A stretch of DNA of 10,835 nt from Deltaproteobacteria bacterium (GTDB taxonomy: Bacteria > Desulfobacterota > Desulfobacteria > Desulfobacterales > ETH-SRB1), in contig JAFDFV010000027.1 of NCBI GenBank assembly GCA_019309665.1, positions 1 to 10,835 on the forward strand, written 5' to 3'. The translations under genes were made by a program, and so were the position numbers. Positions within the stretch are counted from its first letter, which is position 1. Each line of letters opens with the position of its first letter. Positions 1-5,367 of the stretch are shown piece after piece. The notes under the pieces were generated by a model. It made no database searches and was not told where the DNA came from. It saw only the letters and a program-made list of their open reading frames with translations.

Positions 1-1
1 C

Positions 2-295
2 ATCAAAATTCTAAATCCCATGGCCGGCAACAATAAGAACTACCTTAAGGAGATAGAGGATTATATTTTTAATATTCAGCATGTTGATATGGTCGCGGTA
101 TCGGCCGGCTTTGACTCTTATGAAAAAGACTTAGGTAAAAAATTAACGACTTTTGACTTTTATCTCATTGGTAGAATCATGAAAAAATTCACGAAAAAGA
201 TGGGCCATGAACGGCGCTTTGCTATATTAGAGGGTGGATATTATCGGCCGGATCTGGGGAAAAATGTGCTCGCATTCTGCCAGGGATTCGAGTGA
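2..295 (+). CDS. Histone deacetylase / AcuC-family deacetylase, C-terminal part (5' end outside window)
   Basis: This is the last 97 codons of a zinc-dependent deacetylase of the histone deacetylase / acetoin-utilisation (AcuC) / acetylpolyamine amidohydrolase superfamily. The frame is open to the left edge, and the first in-frame ATG (position 20) is internal, so the gene starts upstream of the window. Visible family motifs are AVSAGFDSY, whose Asp is a zinc ligand in this fold, and LEGGYY near the C-terminus, matching the conserved GGY segment that carries the active-site Tyr. The closing LGKNVLAFCQGFE fits the last helix of the family. The histidine-rich catalytic half is not in the window, so activity and substrate (acetyl-lysine, polyamine or other) cannot be judged. 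The GNAT-like gene follows 12 bp downstream, giving a possible deacetylase/acetyltransferase pair. The family call is secure; the subfamily is open. Confidence 0.85.
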   Translation: MKILNPMAGNNKNYLKEIEDYIFNIQHVDMVAVSAGFDSYEKDLGKKLTTFDFYLIGRIMKKFTKKMGHERRFAILEGGYYRPDLGKNVLAFCQGFE

Positions 296-307
296 CCGGG
301 GATAGAT

Positions 308-637
308 ATGCAAGAAAAACTAACTTTTAAATTAATAGTGCATGACCGGCATTCTGATTTTGATTGGATGAATATTGATTGTAGTGTTACTCAAGTGGGA
401 AAAGTGAGAGGATTCATTGATGGCAAGAAACTAATTATTTATTCGATCAATATATTCCCCGAGTTTGAAGGGTGTGGCTATGGTAAAGAAACAATCGAGA
501 TGTTCAAAGCAACCTTTGATACGATCATTGCAGACAGGGTGCGATACACTGCTACAGGATTTTGGGAGAAAATGGGTTTTAAAAGTGACCGGCTCAACGG
601 GCCAAACGGGCTAAACCTATGGCAAACACCAACATAA
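308..637 (+). CDS. Small GNAT-like N-acetyltransferase
   Basis: A 109-residue protein resembling the core of a GCN5-related N-acetyltransferase, a family that transfers acetyl from acetyl-CoA to an amine. IFPEFEGCGYGKETIEMF (residues 49-66) matches motif A, where the Q/RxxGxG/A pyrophosphate loop appears as EGCGYG. TATGFWEKMGFK (81-92) matches motif B (FWxKxGF). At 109 residues it is shorter than typical GNATs (about 140-180), because the N-terminal strands are reduced. The ATG at 308 follows a GGGGAT stretch that could serve as a weak ribosome-binding site. It lies 12 bp after the deacetylase gene, and its 3' end overlaps the next gene by 19 bp, so the three genes are probably co-transcribed. 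The substrate cannot be inferred. It could also be a minimal YjdJ-type GNAT-like protein. Confidence 0.7.
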   Translation: MQEKLTFKLIVHDRHSDFDWMNIDCSVTQVGKVRGFIDGKKLIIYSINIFPEFEGCGYGKETIEMFKATFDTIIADRVRYTATGFWEKMGFKSDRLNGPNGLNLWQTPT

Positions 638-1524
638 CAGAGATAATAAAAGATAAAATCAAACACCTTCCATTGACCGATGCGTCTGTTTTTGAAATCA
701 TATCCTTATTGAATGATCCTGAGAGCAACTTTGAACAGATTATTGGAAAACTCTCTCCGGATATTGTTGTCAGGTTTCTCAAAATGGCTAATTCAGCTTA
801 TTACAGCCGGGAGGTTAGATCAATTAATTATGCTGTTCGACTGCTCGGTTATAAGAAAATGGCGCAAATTCTCAACACGTCACTGGTGATGGATCATTTT
901 GCCAAACGTTCGAATTTTGAAAATTTTAATTTCAATAAATTCCAAACGCATGCCCAGTTCTGCGCCGCTGTTTCCAGGATCCTGGGAGAAATACTTGATT
1001 ATAGCAATCCTGAAGATCTGTTCACCGTGGCAACAATGCATAATATCGGAAAGCTGGTTATAGCGGTCTATTTTAAAGACGAGCACAAAAGAATTATTGT
1101 CTTAAAGAAATCAAAGGATATCTCTACCACTGAGGCGGAACAAAGAATATTAAACATTACTCACGCTGAAATCGGAGCGCTCGTTTTAGAAAATTTCAAT
1201 ATACCACGGGATATTTGTGATGTGGTAAGATTTCACCATGCAAAAAATCGTATTCTTCCGGAAGAATACGATTTTCAGTTAGAGCTTATTGCAAGGGAAT
1301 CAGCCAGGATAGTGGGTAATTTCGTACTGCCGGAAGAAATGGAGCCATTGGAAATCATAAACCGGCTGAAAGAAACCATAAGGAAAGGCCGAGAGATATG
1401 CCAAGAAGAAGTGAGAATCGAAATGCGGGATAAAGGATACAATAAAGTCTTCCCTTTACTATTAGAACAAGCCTCCGCTCTGGTTTATAAAAATTTAAAA
1501 AAAATCTTGCAGGAAAGAAAATAA
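619..1524 (+). CDS. HDOD-domain protein with degenerate HD motif
   Basis: A 301-residue cytoplasmic protein of the HDOD family, HD-like helical domains found in bacterial signalling proteins and mostly thought to be non-catalytic. LSPDIVVRFLKMANSAYYS (about 45-63) matches the family signature DPxLxxxlLklaNSaxf. INYAVRLLGYKK (69-80) is the second conserved block. MHNIGKL (140-146) is the HD-motif position, with Asn142 where HD enzymes have the metal-binding Asp. THAEIGALVLENFNIP and VRFHH (204-207) complete the domain. About 65 residues of charged helix follow. The ATG at 619 lies inside the 3' end of the GNAT gene (19-bp overlap), and no good Shine-Dalgarno is visible, so translational coupling is likely. 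Codons 209-219 are a perfect 32-bp palindrome (positions 1244-1275). The loss of the HD Asp argues against phosphohydrolase activity; a scaffold or regulatory role is inferred. Confidence 0.88.
   Translation: MANTNITEIIKDKIKHLPLTDASVFEIISLLNDPESNFEQIIGKLSPDIVVRFLKMANSAYYSREVRSINYAVRLLGYKKMAQILNTSLVMDHFAKRSNFENFNFNKFQTHAQFCAAVSRILGEILDYSNPEDLFTVATMHNIGKLVIAVYFKDEHKRIIVLKKSKDISTTEAEQRILNITHAEIGALVLENFNIPRDICDVVRFHHAKNRILPEEYDFQLELIARESARIVGNFVLPEEMEPLEIINRLKETIRKGREICQEEVRIEMRDKGYNKVFPLLLEQASALVYKNLKKILQERK
1244..1275. repeat. Perfect 32-bp palindrome inside HDOD coding sequence
   Basis: The left arm AAAATCGTATTCTTCC (1244-1259) is followed with no spacer by its exact reverse complement (1260-1275). 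The bases just outside (A at 1243, C at 1276) no longer pair. The palindrome encodes residues around NRILPEEYDF, just after the conserved RFHH, in a part of the HDOD domain that is a variable loop between helices. In RNA it could form a stem of about 14 bp with a 4-nt loop. Confidence 0.97.
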
Positions 1525-1748
1525 GAATATTCGTAAGCGTTCACAGCTACCTTTTCTTTTTGAATAAGAGACAGCCTTCTATCTCTGGAGAACTATTGCG
1601 AACTACTATACATGGCAATTGTCGGCTCTTGAACCTCATAGCTCGACAGCCATGAGGAAAGCCCTTATCCCAGGTAATATAATAGTGTTCACACTTATGG
1701 CAGTCGGTTATCATTTTTTAATCCCTCAATTCCCAATCCCTTAATCCC
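1525..1748. other. Convergent intergenic region with hairpin and simple repeats
   Basis: 224 bp between the end of the plus-strand HDOD gene and the end of the minus-strand zinc-ribbon gene. I see no convincing gene here. It contains a 12-mer GTAAGCGTTCAC (1533-1544) that recurs with one change at 10427-10438. It also holds the hairpin at 1634-1657 and a run of degenerate ATCCCTTA units at about 1720-1753 that reaches the stop codon of the minus-strand gene. No T-tract terminator was found for either convergent gene. Known riboswitch cores were considered, and none fitted. Confidence 0.6.
1634..1657 (-). other. 10-bp stem-loop with GTCG tetraloop
   Basis: Read on the minus strand, CCTCATGGCT and AGCTATGAGG pair over 10 bp (one G-U pair) around a GTCG loop. 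On the plus strand the same position is an A-C mismatch, so minus-strand RNA folds better. It lies downstream of the zinc-ribbon gene in that gene's direction of transcription. No T-tract follows, so it is not a standard intrinsic terminator. It may be a transcript-end or processing hairpin, or part of a small repeat element. Confidence 0.5.
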
Positions 1749-2249
1749 TTAATCTTTTTTGAAAACAAACCAGAGTATTCCTCCAATGGTTACTGTGAAT
1801 AGATATTGAATAAAAAGTAGGGCTATATTAATATTTGATGATATTTTGATCTCAAGATCCGTTATCGGAGGTATTGGCGGATTCAAAATAAAATTATAAC
1901 CGCTATTTATATCTATCCCTTTATAAACAGTGTGAAAAGGCGGAAACGATAAAATCAAAGCAAGAATAGCAGCAGTAACGAATAATATAATTCTCTTTTC
2001 ATCTCTAAAAATCTTTCTTGTATCGATAGTGGCACTATTTTTTTCTTCTTTTAGCTTCTTGGCGGCACTATTTTTCGCCTTTTCTTTATTATTGGTCTCC
2101 TTTTTTTCTTCTTTTAACTTCTTGACTGTCCCGCTTTTTTCCTGTTTTAACTTTTTCCAACAATCTTCACAATATATAATGCCTTCAATTTTATTTTGTG
2201 AAAGCCATCCAAGATTCTTACCACATTTAGCACAAGGTTTACCAGCCAT
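1749..2249 (-). CDS. Zinc-ribbon protein with Lys/Glu-rich linker and two membrane segments, function unknown
   Basis: A 166-residue protein not matched to a named family. Residues 6-30 form a four-cysteine zinc-ribbon or LIM-like knuckle (C6-x2-C9-x17-C27-x2-C30), with the CGKNLG and CEDCW context common in small zinc-binding N-terminal domains. Residues 32-86 are a highly charged Lys/Glu-rich linker, probably helical, containing the repeated unit KKLKEEK at 43-49 and 64-70. Two hydrophobic segments follow, about 87-104 and 142-163, with a Pro-rich stretch (FILNPPIPPI) between them, and the protein ends KKD. The N-terminal zinc knuckle is therefore probably cytoplasmic, with the loop outside. 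The ATG is well supported by GGGAGGG about 8 nt upstream on the minus strand. It lies downstream of a MITE-like element, so it may not share a transcript with the CheD-like gene. Its role is unknown. Confidence 0.8.
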   Translation of the reverse strand: MAGKPCAKCGKNLGWLSQNKIEGIIYCEDCWKKLKQEKSGTVKKLKEEKKETNNKEKAKNSAAKKLKEEKNSATIDTRKIFRDEKRIILFVTAAILALILSFPPFHTVYKGIDINSGYNFILNPPIPPITDLEIKISSNINIALLFIQYLFTVTIGGILWFVFKKD

Positions 2250-2295
2250 AAATTAGCCCTCCCTGCGCCCCTCTCCATTATAGAGAAAAGGCTAT

Positions 2296-2475
2296 GGGCT
2301 CGGTCAAAAATAACTTGGCATTTTTTGCATCCCAACTTCACCATATCTTTCATCGATCTTCATTCGCAAGAATCCTCGAAATAGCCTGCTATTCCTGCGG
2401 TTTTGCTCAATCTGATCGATTAAATCTACGGCAAATTTGCGCTCAAATTCTACCAACTTATTTTTGACCGAGCCC
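2296..2475. mobile_element. 180-bp MITE-like element with 23-bp terminal inverted repeats
   Basis: The left end (2296-2318) begins GGGCTCGGTCAAAAATAA, and the right end (2453-2475) is its reverse complement, with 22 of 23 positions matching. The 134 bp between them has no substantial coding frame. Short length, long terminal inverted repeats and no transposase are the hallmarks of a non-autonomous miniature inverted-repeat element. I found no clear target-site duplication at the flanks. The right end abuts the TAA stop codon of the CheD-like gene (2476-2478). The left end is 46 bp upstream of the zinc-ribbon gene's start codon, so its minus-strand outward sequence could influence that gene's expression. 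The inverted repeat is certain; mobility is inferred. Confidence 0.7.
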
Positions 2476-2988
2476 TTAACGATGATCTTCGTAAGGATAC
2501 CAGTCTTTATTTCTGAGTTTCTCGACTTTTATCACAGCTATTTCACTCGTGTTGGTATTAAAAACGATCTTTCTCCCCTTCTCTCCACCAACATCTTCAG
2601 AAGCAATACTGATCATCTCTCTGATCAGAATCTTTCTGGCTGTCATGATATTTTCCAGACCGATGTTTTTTGGTGAAACCTTACGATTATATGCTCCGCC
2701 TAAAATTTGTGCTTCCAGGTGTTTTATTTTGGAACCATTATTTACCATCATGCGGATAAGTGCAATTGTAGCAACATTTCCATATTTTGCTGTAGCTTGA
2801 TTTCTTTCGCCGATAAAAGGAAATTGAAAATGATTTATTCCTCCCACATTTCGCTTTCTGTCATAGATGCAAACCGAAACAGAAGATCCAAGCACCGTAG
2901 ATATAACTGTAGATTTTGTGGCTAAAAACAAGTATCCGGCTTCAAGAAAATAATTGGTATGAATCAGGCTGTTTGATTTCTTAGTCAC
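2476..2988 (-). CDS. CheD-like chemoreceptor deamidase paralogue lacking the catalytic cysteine
   Basis: A 170-residue CheD-family protein. CheD deamidates specific glutamines in chemoreceptors and binds CheC-type phosphatases. Family blocks are present in order: STVLGSSVSVCIYD (30-43), GGINHFQFP (49-57), LEAQILGGA, NIGLENI and SEDVGGEKGRKIVFN. The catalytic Cys of the GSC motif (Cys27 in Thermotoga maritima CheD) is Ser36 here, codon TCT at 2881-2883; one base change from TGT would explain it. The catalytic His (His44 in T. maritima) is retained as His53, with the same 17-residue spacing. Cys40, four residues after the missing Cys, is kept. Translation starts at GTG 2988 inside the stop region of the preceding gene (GTGACTAA, 8-bp overlap), with GGAAGG just upstream, indicating coupling. 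The C-terminus ends next to a MITE-like element. It is probably not a standard deamidase; binding or regulation is inferred. Confidence 0.88.
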   Translation of the reverse strand: MTKKSNSLIHTNYFLEAGYLFLATKSTVISTVLGSSVSVCIYDRKRNVGGINHFQFPFIGERNQATAKYGNVATIALIRMMVNNGSKIKHLEAQILGGAYNRKVSPKNIGLENIMTARKILIREMISIASEDVGGEKGRKIVFNTNTSEIAVIKVEKLRNKDWYPYEDHR

Positions 2989-3457
2989 TTTCCTTCCGCA
3001 TATCTAACATTATCCCCATATTCTTAAGCATATCCCAGGCTCTTTCCCGCTCTGCATCATTCACATCTCTTGACCCAAAGATTATTATTGCCTGAATCAC
3101 CTCATCGTTTAGACCGGAATCTTTAAGCTCGATAATGTCTTTTGCAGTGATAAACTTGATTGATCTTATATCCTTTCCATAAACAACGGGTTCCGTATCT
3201 TTCATAAAGGAACCTTCCTTTATCAACATCCGGATGGTTTCATCACTCAATTCAGCTTTTTTAAGATCCAGAATTTCCTGAACTGTAAAGAAACATGTTT
3301 CTATGGTCTTCTCTTTTATCATCAATTGAATCGTTTTGTCGCTTATTCCGGCTTTTTTAAGCATGATGATATCTTCGCTATCCAGGCATAAACCGAAATT
3401 AAAACCAACAAAAACGAATAAGATTGTGAATATAGCGCTTAATGTTCTCTTCTTCAT
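2981..3457 (-). CDS. Secreted or membrane-anchored small protein with three helical repeats, function unknown
   Basis: From the ATG at 3457 this is 158 residues. The N-terminus (MKKRTLSAIFTILFVFVGFNF) is a typical signal peptide or membrane anchor with a KKR start and hydrophobic core. The following GLC is not a good lipobox. The mature part carries three copies of a short helix-turn-helix-like repeat of the form DIxxLKKAGxSDxxIxxxI at residues about 29-49, 61-81 and 107-127, a pattern seen in many uncharacterised bacterial exported proteins. A charged C-terminal helix (ERERAWDMLKNM) follows. The frame continues upstream to a possible TTG at 3496. I prefer the ATG because the signal peptide then has normal form, although no strong Shine-Dalgarno is visible. 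Its stop overlaps the CheD-like start by 8 bp, so the two proteins are made from one transcript, although one should be exported and the other cytoplasmic. I do not recognise a function. Confidence 0.78.
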   Translation of the reverse strand: MKKRTLSAIFTILFVFVGFNFGLCLDSEDIIMLKKAGISDKTIQLMIKEKTIETCFFTVQEILDLKKAELSDETIRMLIKEGSFMKDTEPVVYGKDIRSIKFITAKDIIELKDSGLNDEVIQAIIIFGSRDVNDAERERAWDMLKNMGIMLDMRKESD

Positions 3458-3532
3458 ACTATTCTTGACAGGGATTGGTTTTAATTTCAGCCACAAGAAA
3501 TATTTAAAGCAAATTCAAGTTATAAACGGTCG

Positions 3533-3738
3533 AAGTGCCTAAAGTATATTAAAGTGCCTAAAATGCCTAAAGTCAAGGAATGCGCCTTTGGCGCTACCAA
3601 TTTTGACTTTTCTTCAGAACCCTGAATCCCTGAACCCAGAACCTAACAACCTGGTAGTTACGGGTTATCAATCAGCACGCCGAAGGCGTACCACAACTTT
3701 AGGCACTTTAATATACTTTAGCTCACTTTAGGCACTTT
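3533..3738. repeat. Nested inverted-repeat region built of AAAGTGCCT-like units
   Basis: The segments 3539-3562 and 3698-3721 are perfect 24-bp inverted repeats of each other. Each belongs to a degenerate tandem array of 9-10 bp units beginning AAAGT (AAAGTGCCT, AAAGTATATT, AAAGTGAGCT) at 3533-3568 and 3698-3738. Between them lie a second inverted pair (AAAGTCAA 3569-3576 with TTGACTTT 3603-3610), two short hairpins (3582-3594 and 3677-3689) and CCCTGAATC/CCCTGAACC-type direct repeats at about 3619-3645. It fills most of the gap between flgL and the secreted-protein gene. No coding frame or clear promoter is evident. Confidence 0.85.
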
Positions 3739-3742
3739 ACTC

Positions 3743-5356
3743 TTATCTGAGAAAATCTATTAAACTAGGCTGAATTATCCTGGCTGATGCGGCCAGGGAG
3801 GCCTGATAAGCTGCTTCCTGGCTCGCTAAATCAGTCACTGTTTTGATCATATCGGCATCTTCGGTGTCGGAAAGCATCTGCGTGATATTCAGTTTGAAAT
3901 CGGCCCAGTGGTTTTCCGTAGCTTCCAGCCGATTAAGTTTCGCTCCCACATTGGCCCTTGCTTTAAGGATCTGATCAAGCGCATCATCAAGCGGCCCTAA
4001 CTGGTCGGAAATTTTATTTCCGTCAGTACCTTGTGTGGTAATATCAACCGAGAATCCGGCGACATCAATATAATCATAAGCATTTGTCACAGCACCCGCA
4101 ACAGCATTAGTTATTGTGACTTTATTGTCACTTAATTCAGCACCTAAGCCAATAATGTTCTTATTAATAGCATCTGCGGTCTTACCGGCAACTTCATCTG
4201 CTGTATCAAAAGCTCCTATTTCAACCTCTATTCCAGTACGACCTGCCACAGCAGGATCATCTAATGGATTATCATTTATATCGTACCAGACATAATAATC
4301 TTCTGATGGTAAACTCAGCGTAAAGTACTCTCCACCTGACAAGGTAGATCTTTCATTACAAAGAATATCGGTAACCTCTGCTTCACCATCTCTATCATTT
4401 GTTTCCAGAGCGACCTTCAGTTCTCTTAAGACCTCAAAAATATTTACCTCGCTTAAAAAAAGCTCCTCTCCGTCCACATTAATGTCTATCTCTAAATTCT
4501 CTCCAGCGATTATACTAATTCCATTTTTATCGCCGTCAGTGCCTTGTGTTATAGTAGTAATTGAAAATCCGGAATCATTATCAACGGAATTTACTACATC
4601 ACCCGCAGCAGCATTAGTTACTGTGACTTTATCGCCACTTAATTCAGCTCCTAAGCCGACAATGTTATTAATAGCAGCATAGGTCTTATCAGCAACTACA
4701 CCTGCTAAAGCACCAGATGCTATATTAACCTCTATTCCAATACGATCTGCCACAGCAGGCTCTGCTGAATTATCATCTACATTGTACCAGACATAGTAAT
4801 CTGTTGAGGGTGAACTCAGTGTAAAGTATTCTCCACCTGACAAGGTAGATTCGTCATAACAAGTAATTTCCGTAACCTCTGCTTCACCATTATAACTTGT
4901 AATATAATCATCATCTCGGGAAAAAGGGGTAGTATCAGTTTCATGGCCTGCAAATATATAGCTATTCCCAAGTTTGGTATTTGCCAATTGTAATAGATGA
5001 TCATATATATTTTTCACCTCTTCAGCAACAGCTTTCATGGTATCTGCATTGGCTGTTGCATTAGCCTGAGACAGAGCTAGCTCTTTTGCTCTTATGAGCG
5101 AATCGCCGACAGCATTCAGCGTAGAATCAGTGAGATCAAGCCAGGATTCACCATGAGCGATGTTTTTGTCATACTGATCAATCGCACAAATCGTTTTTCG
5201 ATAATCCAGCACCTTGCCCATTCCTATCGGATCATCGGAAGGCTTGTTTATCCTCTTGCCCGAAGAAAGTATATTTTGAGTTTTAAGGAACTGATCAATG
5301 TTTTTGAAGAGATTGCCGGTAACAGTATCTGCCATTAATTTATTGGTCACCCGCAT
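3743..5356 (-). CDS. flgL: Flagellar hook-associated protein 3 (FlgL) carrying two inserted homologous modules
   Basis: FlgL forms, with FlgK, the junction between hook and flagellin filament outside the cell. The N-terminal D0/D1 region (residues 1-150) shows the family pattern: RVTNKLM, LSSGKRINKPSDDPIGMGKVLDYR, WLDLTDSTLN, AKELALSQANAT and LGNSYIFAGHETDTTPF. The C-terminal part (from about 447) has LDDALDQILKARANVGAKLNRLE and ends ASARIIQPSLIDFLR. At 537 residues it is much longer than usual. The excess is two related modules, residues 158-275 and 325-446, each starting GEAEVT and ending TQGTDG. Removing both leaves 297 residues, the normal FlgL length. No signal peptide is present, as expected for export by the flagellar type III apparatus. 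ATG 5356 has a perfect AGGAGGT Shine-Dalgarno. flgK is upstream, separated by a MITE-like element. fliW and csrA, which often follow flgL, are absent from the window. Confidence 0.96.
   Translation of the reverse strand: MRVTNKLMADTVTGNLFKNIDQFLKTQNILSSGKRINKPSDDPIGMGKVLDYRKTICAIDQYDKNIAHGESWLDLTDSTLNAVGDSLIRAKELALSQANATANADTMKAVAEEVKNIYDHLLQLANTKLGNSYIFAGHETDTTPFSRDDDYITSYNGEAEVTEITCYDESTLSGGEYFTLSSPSTDYYVWYNVDDNSAEPAVADRIGIEVNIASGALAGVVADKTYAAINNIVGLGAELSGDKVTVTNAAAGDVVNSVDNDSGFSITTITQGTDGDKNGISIIAGENLEIDINVDGEELFLSEVNIFEVLRELKVALETNDRDGEAEVTDILCNERSTLSGGEYFTLSLPSEDYYVWYDINDNPLDDPAVAGRTGIEVEIGAFDTADEVAGKTADAINKNIIGLGAELSDNKVTITNAVAGAVTNAYDYIDVAGFSVDITTQGTDGNKISDQLGPLDDALDQILKARANVGAKLNRLEATENHWADFKLNITQMLSDTEDADMIKTVTDLASQEAAYQASLAASARIIQPSLIDFLR
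4019..4384 (-). repeat. FlgL inserted module, copy 2 (residues 325-446)
   Basis: A 122-residue module homologous to copy 1, placed after LETNDRDG and before KISDQLGPLDDALDQIL. That is a position where other FlgL proteins read straight through from the LKVALE helix into the C-terminal D1 helix. It shares STLSGGEYFTL, DYYVWYDIND, PAVAGRTGIEV, ADAINKN, LGAELSDNKVTITNA and TTQGTDG with copy 1. Identity is highest at its start (4320-4349 and 4371-4389) and lower toward its end. Confidence 0.9.
4532..4885 (-). repeat. FlgL inserted module, copy 1 (residues 158-275)
   Basis: A 118-residue module placed after TSYNG and before the segment that resumes DKNGISIIAGENLEI, in the variable outer domain of FlgL. 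Key features are STLSGGEYFTL, DYYVWYNVDD, PAVADRIGIEV, a helix ending AAIN, LGAELSGDKVTVTNA and a closing TTITQGTDG. Composition suggests a small beta-rich domain. The first 19 nt across its entry point (4872-4890) are identical to the entry of copy 2, and a 30-nt stretch (4821-4850) differs at only one base. Confidence 0.9.
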
Positions 5357-5360
5357 TTTA

Positions 5361-5367
5361 ACCTCCT
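5361..5367 (-). promoter_or_regulatory. flgL Shine-Dalgarno touching the end of a MITE-like element
   Basis: The minus-strand sequence AGGAGGT lies 4 nt before the flgL ATG. Its first base is the last base of the inverted repeat that ends at 5367. Pairing of the element's two ends in the mRNA would therefore place a long stem directly 5' of the ribosome-binding site. Confidence 0.85.

Noticed and set aside
1561..1700. Possible riboswitch (c-di-GMP or similar) around the 1634-1657 hairpin
   Set aside because: The conserved cores of known classes could not be matched, and the region lies downstream of both flanking genes rather than upstream of one.
2147..2353. Minus-strand frame running from the MITE-like element into the zinc-ribbon gene, starting MKDMVKLGCKKCQ
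   Set aside because: The CxxC is suggestive, but the frame spans the element end and a real gene in another frame and has no ribosome-binding site; probably a remnant or chance.
3458..3496. TTG start at 3496 giving a 13-residue longer secreted protein
   Set aside because: No ribosome-binding site precedes it, and the extension would place a Lys/Pro-rich stretch ahead of a normal signal peptide starting at ATG 3457.
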